From: Acidimicrobiales bacterium
Lineage (GTDB): Bacteria; Actinomycetota; Acidimicrobiia; Acidimicrobiales; JAHWLA01
NCBI GenBank assembly: GCA_035536915.1
Contig: DATLNE010000030.1
Span: 1 to 48,274 of the forward strand
Reading direction: 5' to 3'
Length of the DNA: 48,274 bases
Shown here in pieces: positions 20,948 through 27,559 of this stretch. Under the pieces are notes generated by a model that was given only the letters and a program-made list of their open reading frames with translations, had not been told where the DNA came from and did no database searches. The translations under genes were made by a program, and so were the position numbers. Within the stretch, counting starts at the first letter, position 1, and the number at the start of each line of letters is the position of its first letter.

Positions 20948-21117
20948 GCTGGGTTAGCCCCTGGCTGTCAGCGGTCGCTCACCAGAGGGTGTCATCCCTA
21001 TGAGTTGCTGCTCGAGAACCTCCACTCGGTCCTCGGCACGCGACAACTCCTCCGAGATGACGGGAACTCGTGACCCGGCAAAACAGCCTCTTCCGTCCGG
21101 TCCCGTTGCCTTAGCCG
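20948..21117. other. Gene-poor right end of the cassette
   Basis: No confident gene. On the minus strand about 35 codons ending at the TAA 20956-20954 read SEELSRAEDRVEVLEQQL, a coiled-coil-like peptide with GC-ending codons, but no start codon is present. This may be the remnant of a gene. Nothing else recognised. Confidence 0.35.
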
Positions 21118-21146
21118 GCTCTCAAAGGGCACCCTATGTACTCGGG
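21118..21146 (-). repeat. Right terminal inverted repeat of the TIR/EVE cassette
   Basis: ggcaccctatgtactcggg (21128-21146) is the reverse complement of the left repeat with one mismatch, and gctctc (21118-21123) extends the match. An ATG at 21136 falls inside this repeat but is not the likely NUDIX start. Confidence 0.75.
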
Positions 21147-21148
21147 AG

Positions 21149-21154
21149 TAGCCT
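21149..21154 (+). promoter_or_regulatory. -10 box (TAGCCT) of the NUDIX gene
   Basis: TAGCCT ends 8 bases before GTG 21163 and starts 2 bases outside the right repeat. It favours GTG 21163 over the ATG at 21136. Confidence 0.5.
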
Positions 21155-21162
21155 CGCCCGGC

Positions 21163-21846
21163 GTGGACGAGGGGAACCCGGTCTCGGCGGCCGACCTGTT
21201 GCGGTGGAGCGAGACGCTGTCGGCCGTGGCCCGCACCGGCCTGGGGTTCACCGAGAGCCTGTACGAGCGGGAGCGCTTCGAAGAGGTGCTGAAGGTGGCG
21301 GCCGACATGCGCGTCGCCGCGGGCCACGAGCTCGAAGCCGAGGTGCTGGTCGAGGAGTGGCTACGGGCCGTGGGTAGCGGCGTTGCCGGCTATGTCACGC
21401 CCAAGGTCGCGGTGGGCGCGGTGGTGGGCAACGAGCGGGGCGAGCTGCTGTTGGTGCAGCGGGCCGACTCCGGCGTGTGGCTGTACCCGACCGGCTGGGC
21501 CGACGTCGGCTACTCCGCCTCCGAGGTGGCGGTCAAGGAAGTGCACGAGGAGACCGGCATCGAGGTCGAGCCGCTGCGGCTGGTGGCGGTGCTCGACGGG
21601 CTGCGGTTGGGCTTCACCCGAATCCCCTTGTACTCGTTGGTCTTCCACTGCCGCACTCTCGGCGGCGAGCTCAAGGCGCACCCGCTGGAATGCCGCGCCG
21701 TGGGCTGGTTCGCCGAGGACAACCTCCCGTCGCCGCTCGCCGGCTTCGAGCGGTGGGGTGCGCCTGCGTTTGCCGCCATCCGCGGCGAGCCGGTCGAGGT
21801 CACCTTCGACCCACCTCGCGCCCCCATGTGGCGCGACGACGCCTGA
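21163..21846 (+). CDS. NUDIX hydrolase with N-terminal helical domain
   Basis: A 227-residue protein. An N-terminal helical domain (SAADLLRWSETLSAVARTGLGFTESLYERERFEEVLKVAADM) is typical of the Nudix_N_2 group, followed by a NUDIX fold with GWADVGYSASEVAVKEVHEETGI. Relative to the consensus G-x5-E-x7-REUxEExGU, the first Glu is Tyr and the Arg is Lys; the EExGI metal-binding pair remains. Members often hydrolyse ADP-ribose or related nucleotides. GTG 21163 is chosen from the -10 box; ATG 21136 would add nine residues encoded by the inverted repeat. Confidence 0.85.
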   Translation: MDEGNPVSAADLLRWSETLSAVARTGLGFTESLYERERFEEVLKVAADMRVAAGHELEAEVLVEEWLRAVGSGVAGYVTPKVAVGAVVGNERGELLLVQRADSGVWLYPTGWADVGYSASEVAVKEVHEETGIEVEPLRLVAVLDGLRLGFTRIPLYSLVFHCRTLGGELKAHPLECRAVGWFAEDNLPSPLAGFERWGAPAFAAIRGEPVEVTFDPPRAPMWRDDA

Positions 21847-21860
21847 CCCCACCCCCCCCT

Positions 21861-21913
21861 CGAAGTTGCGTAGGGAACGCGCCGTTTTATGGCGCGATTC
21901 CAACGCAACTTCG
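21861..21913. repeat. 53-bp imperfect palindrome between NUDIX and DUF1232 genes
   Basis: 23-bp arms (cgaagttgcgt...cgcgcc) with 20 of 23 pairs matching around a gttttat loop. It lies between two convergent genes after a C-rich tract that directly follows the NUDIX stop codon, so it may be a bidirectional terminator. The C-tract-plus-palindrome layout resembles the one after lhr. Confidence 0.65.
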
Positions 21914-21923
21914 GTTGCGGGCT

Positions 21924-22295
21924 TCAGCCCAGCAGGCGGTCGAGCAGGCGGGGGTCGCCGGGCCAGGCCGCGTGCACCACCTCGCGGGGCACTTGGCGGG
22001 CCGCGTACCGCAGGGCGAGCGCCACGACGACCACGTCGTCGAGGGGGCCGATGACCGGGAGGAACTCGGGGATCAGGTCGATGGGCGACAGCACCCACAA
22101 CCCGGCAAAGGCCACGGCCACCTTGGCGCGGCGCGGCACCCGTGGGTCACGGCGCAGCCGGCGCACCAGCGTCACCGAGTCGGGCAGGAAGCTCGCCATG
22201 TCGCAGGCCAGCCCGTGCGGGAGCCGCCGGGCCAACAGCACCAACACCACCCAGCTCGCCACCACCACGCCGACGGCGACGAGCAGCAGCCTCAC
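21924..22295 (-). CDS. DUF1232 (YkvA-like) membrane protein
   Basis: A 123-residue protein with an N-terminal helix (2-25) and the DUF1232 signature KVAVAFAGLWVLSPIDLIPEFLPVIGPLDDVVVVALALRYAARQVP (about 62-107). Family members are small membrane proteins of unknown function. GTG 22295 overlaps the stop of the upstream gene (GTGA); the longer open frame above it is the neighbour's shadow. Confidence 0.85.
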   Translation of the reverse strand: MRLLLVAVGVVVASWVVLVLLARRLPHGLACDMASFLPDSVTLVRRLRRDPRVPRRAKVAVAFAGLWVLSPIDLIPEFLPVIGPLDDVVVVALALRYAARQVPREVVHAAWPGDPRLLDRLLG

Positions 22296-22768
22296 GGCGT
22301 GAGCTGTTCGAACAAAGCCTTCACGATCGAGACCTGGCCGCCCGTCCGTTCCCACTCCTCCGCGATGCGGGCGTGGTCGACCAAGCCCGCCGCGTCCGGT
22401 GCGATGCCGAGCGCCTCGGTCGCCACCGCCTTCAACACCGCGGGCTCGATCTCGTCGCCGTAGGCGGCGAACGCCTCCAGCCCGCCCCACAGCCGTTCAG
22501 GCGCCGCCGGCGGCGTGCCCCCCGTGGCCACCGCCAGCGCTACGGCGGCGAAGACTTCGTAGGTGCCGACCCCCGCCGGCCGCCGGTACCCCCCCACGGG
22601 GTGCAGCCGCCACTCGATTGTCGTGCCGTCGGGCCCGTCGTCGCGCAGCCACACCTGGGAGCCGTTCACATAGGCGTCCACCGGTTCACCGAAGCGGTCG
22701 TCGAGGGCGACGACGAGCTCGGGCGAGATGTGCCAGACGCACGTGGGGGTGAGCGCGGTACCGGGCAT
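22292..22768 (-). CDS. Hypothetical protein, unknown
   Basis: A 158-residue soluble protein: WHISPELVVALDDRFGEPVDAYVNGSQVWLRDDGPDGTTIEWRLHPVGGYRRPAGVGTYEVFAAVALAVATGG, then a helical C-terminal half ending IAEEWERTGGQVSIVKALFEQLTP. I do not recognise the family. ATG start, with TATCCT 9 bases upstream on the minus strand, 21 bases from the divergent M1 peptidase ATG. Coupled to the DUF1232 gene. Confidence 0.75.
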   Translation of the reverse strand: MPGTALTPTCVWHISPELVVALDDRFGEPVDAYVNGSQVWLRDDGPDGTTIEWRLHPVGGYRRPAGVGTYEVFAAVALAVATGGTPPAAPERLWGGLEAFAAYGDEIEPAVLKAVATEALGIAPDAAGLVDHARIAEEWERTGGQVSIVKALFEQLTP

Positions 22769-22789
22769 GGGCCTGGGAGGATAGGCCCG

Positions 22790-24196
22790 ATGCGCCGGTT
22801 GCCCGTCCTGGTCCTGCTCCTCGCCGCCGCGTGCTCGTCGGGCGGCGACAACGACGCGGCGACCACGACGACCACCCCGCCGACCACCGCGTCGACGACC
22901 ACCACCACGGCGCCCACGACGACGACGACCCGCAGCAGCACGCCGTCGTGCCCGACGATCCCCGAGCGGGTGCCCCCGCCCGCCGACCGCCCTACCTATG
23001 TGCTGCGCATCGACGTGCGGCCGGGAGAGAACGTCGTCGTGGGCCGCACCGACGCCCGTTTCACCCCCGACATCCCCACCGACCGGTTGGTCTTCCGCCT
23101 CTGGCCCAACGGCCCGCGCACGGCGGCGGGCGGCGCCCGCCTCGACGTCACCGCCGTGCACGTCGGCGCCCATCCCGCCGAGTCGCGCCGGCCCAATCCC
23201 ACCACCCTGGAAGTCCCGGTCCAACTGGCGGCAGGCCAACGGGTGGAGGCGTCGGTCGACTGGCGGCTGACGCTGCCCGGGGCCATCAACGACCGGCTGT
23301 CGCGTACGGGCGACGCCATCCGCCTCGGGTCGTTCTTCCCCGTCCTGGCGTGGGAGCGCGGCGTGGGCTGGGCCGCCGACCCGGCCACAGGCGGCTTCGC
23401 CGAATCGTCCACGCCGGTGACCGCCGACTTCGCCGCCTCGGTGACCGTGCCCGCAGGCTTTGACGTGCTGGCCACCGGCGTGCCCGACGGCAGCGGCCGT
23501 TGGACCGCAACAGCCGTCCCCGATTTCGCCCTCACCGTCGGCCGCTTCACCACAGCGACAGCCACAGCCAACGCCCCCAGCCCGATCGCCGTCACCGTCG
23601 GGGTCCACGCCGGCCTGCGGGAGACGCCGCAGTCGTACCTCAATCGGGTGGTTCGCACACTGGAGGACTTCGGCCGCCGCTTCGGCCCGTACCCCTGGCC
23701 CAACTTCACCCTCGCCATCACCCCCAACCTGGGTGGCGGCATCGAGTACCCCATGCACGTCATGCAGGGCCCGGGCACCATCGGCCGCACGACGCCGCAC
23801 GAAGTCGGCCACCAATGGTTTTACGGGCTGGTGTCGAACAACCAGGGCCGCGACCCCTGGCTCGACGAAGGCTTGGCAACGTGGGCCGAGGTCCGTTTCG
23901 AGAAGGAGGAGCGCGACCTCGTACGCACATCGATCCCTCGGGCCGGGCAGGGCCGCACCGCCGAGCCGATGACCTTCTGGCAGTCGCGACAGGGGATCTA
24001 CTACCGCAGCGTCTATGTGCAAGGAGCGCAGGCGCTGGCCGCGCTCGGTTCACCCGACCTCGTCGACTGTGCCCTGCAGTTGTACGTGGCCCGCCACGCC
24101 CACCGGGTGGCGACCAACGCCGACTTGGTGGCGGCCGTCGAGGCCGTGTTCCCTGAAGGCCGCGCCGTACTGGCCCGGTTCGGCATTCGGCCGTAG
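22790..24196 (+). CDS. M1-family (aminopeptidase N-like) zinc metallopeptidase lipoprotein
   Basis: A 468-residue exported lipoprotein: signal peptide with LAAAC lipobox, then a Thr-rich tether (about 25-50) and the M1 fold. The zinc site HEVGHQWFYG...LDEG has H337, H341 and E360, the exact HExxH-x18-E spacing. GGGIEYPMHVM fills the GxMEN-like substrate loop as GIEYP, so the usual aminopeptidase Glu of GAMEN is kept in altered context. It probably trims peptides at the outer face of the membrane. The C-terminal helical domain is much shorter than in PepN. Confidence 0.88.
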   Translation: MRRLPVLVLLLAAACSSGGDNDAATTTTTPPTTASTTTTTAPTTTTTRSSTPSCPTIPERVPPPADRPTYVLRIDVRPGENVVVGRTDARFTPDIPTDRLVFRLWPNGPRTAAGGARLDVTAVHVGAHPAESRRPNPTTLEVPVQLAAGQRVEASVDWRLTLPGAINDRLSRTGDAIRLGSFFPVLAWERGVGWAADPATGGFAESSTPVTADFAASVTVPAGFDVLATGVPDGSGRWTATAVPDFALTVGRFTTATATANAPSPIAVTVGVHAGLRETPQSYLNRVVRTLEDFGRRFGPYPWPNFTLAITPNLGGGIEYPMHVMQGPGTIGRTTPHEVGHQWFYGLVSNNQGRDPWLDEGLATWAEVRFEKEERDLVRTSIPRAGQGRTAEPMTFWQSRQGIYYRSVYVQGAQALAALGSPDLVDCALQLYVARHAHRVATNADLVAAVEAVFPEGRAVLARFGIRP

Positions 24197-24199
24197 CGT
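24194..24199 (+). promoter_or_regulatory. -10 box (TAGCGT) of the amidase gene
   Basis: TAGCGT begins with the TAG stop codon of the M1 gene and ends 6 bases before the amidase ATG, so the stop codon appears to double as part of the next gene's promoter. Confidence 0.45.
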
Positions 24200-24205
24200 G
24201 CACGC

Positions 24206-25612
24206 ATGCGAACCGTCGCCGACGTAGCCGACGCAGTCCGCCGGGGGGAGCAGTCGGCGGTCGAGGTGCTCGAGGAGTGCCTGGCCGAGATCGAGGCTGC
24301 CAACCCTGTGCTGAATGCGTTCGTCCATCTCGATCCCGAGTTGGCTCGGGCCGAGGCTCGCAAGGTCGACGCCGCGGTCGCCCGGGGCGACGACCCTGGC
24401 CCGTTGGCCGGCGTCCCCTTCGGAATCAAGGACCTGGAGGACTGCGCAGGCATGCCCACGTCGCACGGCTCCCTGCTCTACAAGGGCGGGCCTGCGGCGA
24501 CGGAGGACTCCGTCCACACCGGGCGCTTGCGTGCCGCGGGCGCCGTCCCCGTGGGCAAGACGGCCGCCCCCGAATTCGGCGCCACCTGTTACACCTCGAC
24601 CCCCGCGTGGGGCACGGCCCGCAACCCGTGGGACCCCACTCGCACGCCGGGCGGTTCGAGCGGCGGTTCGGCGGCAGCGGTGGCAGCAGGCATGGTGCCG
24701 TTCTGCACGGCCAGCGACGGCGGTGGCTCGACCCGCATCCCCGCGGCTTTCTGCGGGCTGCTCGGCTTCAAGCCGTCGTACGGCCGCATCCCGCACGAGC
24801 GCGCCGCTCCGTCGCAGACCTCCGTCTACGGCGCGCTGACGACGAACGTGCGCGACGCGGCGCGACACCTCGACGTGGCCGCCGGGCCCGACGACCGCGA
24901 CCGCACGTCGTTGCCGCCCGCAGGCACCGTGTACGAGCGGGTCATCGAGGAACTCGACGTGCGGGGGCTCCGTGCTGCGTGGTCGACCGACCTGGGCTTC
25001 GCCGTCGTCGACACAGAGGTGGCAGCGACGGCCGAGGCCGCGGCCGCGGCGTTGGTGGAGGCCGCGGGCCTGCAACTGGTGGACCGGCCCGTGTCGCTGA
25101 CGAACCCCATCGAGGTGTGGATCACGCTGGGCGCGGTCGACCTGTGGCACGACATCGAACGCGGCATGTGGCCCGAGCGTGCCGACGACTTCGACATCTA
25201 CGCCCGCATGGCGTACGCCGCCACCAACGAGCTGCCGGTGCGGCGCCTGGAGAAGTTCAACCGCATGCGCACGGCCCTCGAGTACGAACTGGCGGCGGTG
25301 TACCGCGACGTCGACGTGCTGCTGACGCCCACGACGGCGGTCCCGGCCTTCAACGCCGAAGGGCCGTTGCCCGGCGAGATCAACGGCCAAGCCATCTTCC
25401 CGGCCATGGTCGTTCCCTTCACCATGATCGGCAACCTGTGCTGGAACCCGGCTGTCTCCGTACCTGCAGGCATGACGGCCGAAGGCCTACCGGTGGGCCT
25501 GCAGATCATGGGCAGGCGCCATGCCGACGACGTGGTGCTCCGCCTGGCCCGTCTCTTCGAGGAGGCGCGGCCGTGGCCGTTGCATGCCGAGGCTCGCGCT
25601 GAGTCGAGGTAG
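24206..25612 (+). CDS. Amidase-signature family amidase
   Basis: A 468-residue amidase: Lys75 in GIKDLED, the Ser-rich motif [14 protein letters not shown] (149-162, cis-Ser) and nucleophile Ser175 in DGGGSTRIP. It hydrolyses an amide to acid plus ammonia in the cytoplasm; the substrate is not deducible. It could be mistaken for GatA, but the lack of gatC/gatB neighbours and the C-terminal sequence ([27 protein letters not shown]) favour a stand-alone amidase. Confidence 0.9.
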   Translation: MRTVADVADAVRRGEQSAVEVLEECLAEIEAANPVLNAFVHLDPELARAEARKVDAAVARGDDPGPLAGVPFGIKDLEDCAGMPTSHGSLLYKGGPAATEDSVHTGRLRAAGAVPVGKTAAPEFGATCYTSTPAWGTARNPWDPTRTPGGSSGGSAAAVAAGMVPFCTASDGGGSTRIPAAFCGLLGFKPSYGRIPHERAAPSQTSVYGALTTNVRDAARHLDVAAGPDDRDRTSLPPAGTVYERVIEELDVRGLRAAWSTDLGFAVVDTEVAATAEAAAAALVEAAGLQLVDRPVSLTNPIEVWITLGAVDLWHDIERGMWPERADDFDIYARMAYAATNELPVRRLEKFNRMRTALEYELAAVYRDVDVLLTPTTAVPAFNAEGPLPGEINGQAIFPAMVVPFTMIGNLCWNPAVSVPAGMTAEGLPVGLQIMGRRHADDVVLRLARLFEEARPWPLHAEARAESR

Positions 25613-25623
25613 TACTCGGCGGG

Positions 25624-25629
25624 TAGCGT
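25624..25629 (+). promoter_or_regulatory. -10 box (TAGCGT) of the PAC2 gene
   Basis: TAGCGT ends 7 bases before ATG 25637; no ribosome-binding site. Confidence 0.45.
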
Positions 25630-25636
25630 CGTAGGC

Positions 25637-26497
25637 ATGGAGCTCGTGCGCTGGCTGCAGCGCCCCGAACTGCGCCGCCCCGTCCTGGTGGCGGCGTTCG
25701 AGGGGTGGAACGACGCAGGCGACGGGGCGTCGAGCGCCTGCGAGTACCTGGTCGAGTCCTGGGATGCCGAGAAGTTCGCGGTCATGGACCCCGAGGAGTT
25801 CTACGACTTCACAGTGGCGCGCCCCAACGTCCGGCTGATCGACGGCATCACTCGCGAGATCGAGTGGCCCGAGCCCGAGCTGTCGTTCGCCAGGCCGCCG
25901 GAGTGCGACCACGACGTCGTGTTCCTGCAGGCCTACGAGCCGCAGTTGAAGTGGCGCACGTTCGTCTCCACCGTGCTGGGCGTCGCCAAGGCGTTGAACG
26001 TGGAGATGGTTGTCACCTTGGGTGCGCTGTTGGCCGAGGTGCCGCACACCAAGGCGGTGCGGGTGACGGCCACCGCCGCCAACCCCGACCTGGTGCAAAG
26101 GCTCCATGTGCAGCGGTCGCGGTACGAGGGGCCGACGGGGATCGTCGGCGTGTTGCACGACACCTTCGCCCGCGCCGACGTTCCCTCCGCCTCGTTGTGG
26201 GCCGCCGTGCCCCACTACGTGGCCAAGACGCCCTCGCCCAAGGCCACCCTCGCGTTGGTGGAACGGGCCGCCGAAGTGCTCGGCGCCACCATCGACACCG
26301 TCGACCTGCAGATCGCCTCGGCCGCCTACGAGCGCCAGGTGAGCGAAGTGGTTGCCGAAGACGAGGACGTGGCCGAATACGTTCGCCGCCTCGAAGACGG
26401 CGAGGGCGACGACCTCATTCCCGTCGACGAACTGCCCAGCGCCGACAGCCTGGCGGGCGAGGTCGAACGCTTCCTGCGCGAGCAAGGCCGCGATTGA
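25637..26497 (+). CDS. PAC2-family protein
   Basis: A 286-residue protein of the PAC2 (proteasome assembly chaperone 2-like) family: RPVLVAAFEGWNDAGDGAS (residues 15-33), FYDFTVARPNVRLIDGITREIEWPEPEL, VFLQAYEPQLKWRTF, TLGALLAEVPHTKAVRVTATA and YEGPTGIVGVLH. Actinobacterial homologues are widespread with no proven role; a link to proteasome assembly or nucleotide metabolism is only suggested. An acidic C-terminus (EDEDVAEYVRRLEDGEGDD) is typical. Monocistronic. Confidence 0.9.
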   Translation: MELVRWLQRPELRRPVLVAAFEGWNDAGDGASSACEYLVESWDAEKFAVMDPEEFYDFTVARPNVRLIDGITREIEWPEPELSFARPPECDHDVVFLQAYEPQLKWRTFVSTVLGVAKALNVEMVVTLGALLAEVPHTKAVRVTATAANPDLVQRLHVQRSRYEGPTGIVGVLHDTFARADVPSASLWAAVPHYVAKTPSPKATLALVERAAEVLGATIDTVDLQIASAAYERQVSEVVAEDEDVAEYVRRLEDGEGDDLIPVDELPSADSLAGEVERFLREQGRD

Positions 26498-26568
26498 CCT
26501 GACACGTCCACGCCTCTGCGTCGTATTGCAGGGTGTGGTGGCGTGCGCCGCCAAAGGGGGATGGGACC

Positions 26569-27513
26569 ATGATCGAACGCCGTCGCTTGACGCGCCTGTT
26601 TTTGGGCGTGCTTGCCATATTGGGCTTGGCGGTTGGACCGGCACCGGCCGACACCTACGTTTCGGGCACCACGTTCGTGGCACGGGGAGCGAACACGACC
26701 GCCGCCGACATCGGGCTCGTACAGTGCAGCCCGACACCGGCACCGAGCACCGGCGGTGCCTGCATCCCGTGGTCGGGCGGCGGCGGAGGCATCGAGGTCG
26801 TCGATGCAGTGAACGGCCACGACGTCGCCTTTCAGGTATGCGTCGACAACGACGGCGACGGCTTCTGCGGTGGGTTGCCGCTCGTCGCAGGGTGCGACGA
26901 CTTCATCGTCTTCAGCCATTTCGACAACGGCAGCTTCTCCAATCCGCTCGCTGCGCCGACGGCCTTCAAGAGCGGGTGCCCGGGAGGCTTCCGCGGGTGG
27001 GTGGTGTTCCTCTGCCAAGGAGCCCACGTCGATACCACGCCGCATACGCACGAGGTGACCACGGGGACCATCACCGCCGCCGGAGGCGGTGGACCGTCGG
27101 GGACGTTCTGTGGGACGCCGCTCGGCAAGCCCTACATCCACACCAGTCTCGTGAACGGGTGTGCCGTGCAGGGGACCATGACCACGGGGCAGCCGATGTA
27201 CCAGCTCGGAGTGGGCCCGGTGGCGTCGGGTGTGCCTTTCTCGATGTCCTTCTCGGTTGGGGCCTGCTCGTCGACGACTTCGGCGTCGGCGTCGGGAACA
27301 ATCTCCGGGTCGTGCTTCGCGGCCACGGGGTCGGGCCAGGTGAACGGCCGCGGGTTCACCTTTGTGTGGGCGGGCTCGCAGATGGAGCTCACACCAGTAG
27401 GCGTTAACGGTGCAGCGGGGACGCTCGCAGTCCTGCCCGACGCTGCGGGCGGGCAAAGCTGCGCAACGGGGGCAACACGTTTCGTGGTGGCGGGCGTGCT
27501 GGCCATTACCTAG
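26569..27513 (+). CDS. Secreted Cys-rich protein with a calcium-loop-like motif, unknown
   Basis: A 314-residue exported protein with a signal peptide (hydrophobic 11-22, cleavage probably after APA). It has about nine cysteines, an EF-hand/dockerin-like loop CVDNDGDGFCGG (about 91-102), a His-containing segment HVDTTPHTHEVTTG, and Gly/Ser/Thr-rich beta-type sequence elsewhere. It resembles all-beta secreted proteins whose cysteines form disulfides. No family recognised. ATG 26569 is preceded by AAAGGGGG about 10 bases upstream. Stand-alone gene ahead of lhr. Confidence 0.75.
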   Translation: MIERRRLTRLFLGVLAILGLAVGPAPADTYVSGTTFVARGANTTAADIGLVQCSPTPAPSTGGACIPWSGGGGGIEVVDAVNGHDVAFQVCVDNDGDGFCGGLPLVAGCDDFIVFSHFDNGSFSNPLAAPTAFKSGCPGGFRGWVVFLCQGAHVDTTPHTHEVTTGTITAAGGGGPSGTFCGTPLGKPYIHTSLVNGCAVQGTMTTGQPMYQLGVGPVASGVPFSMSFSVGACSSTTSASASGTISGSCFAATGSGQVNGRGFTFVWAGSQMELTPVGVNGAAGTLAVLPDAAGGQSCATGATRFVVAGVLAIT

Positions 27514-27546
27514 TAGGTCCTATGACCGGTAGCACCGCCACGCCCC

Positions 27547-27552
27547 TAGCCT
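27547..27552 (+). promoter_or_regulatory. -10 box (TAGCCT) of lhr
   Basis: TAGCCT ends 7 bases before the GTG at 27560; no ribosome-binding site. Confidence 0.5.
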
Positions 27553-27559
27553 TGGGGGT

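Larger units (their letters stand above)
18873..21146. mobile_element. Candidate mobile defence cassette bounded by inverted repeats
   Basis: About 2.27 kb between glnD and a NUDIX gene, ending in imperfect inverted repeats of about 28 bp. Contents from left: terminator hairpin, TIR-domain gene (minus), 62-bp divergent promoter region, EVE-PD-(D/E)XK nuclease gene (plus), about 170 bp without a confident gene. By eye its base composition is less GC-biased than its flanks. No transposase is present and no target-site duplication is evident, so movement would need an enzyme in trans. An alternative is that a palindromic repeat was split by insertion of the two genes. Confidence 0.55.

Noticed and set aside
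21136-21162. ATG 21136 as the NUDIX start
   Set aside because: It lies inside the right inverted repeat, has no ribosome-binding site, and the -10 box at 21149 points to GTG 21163.
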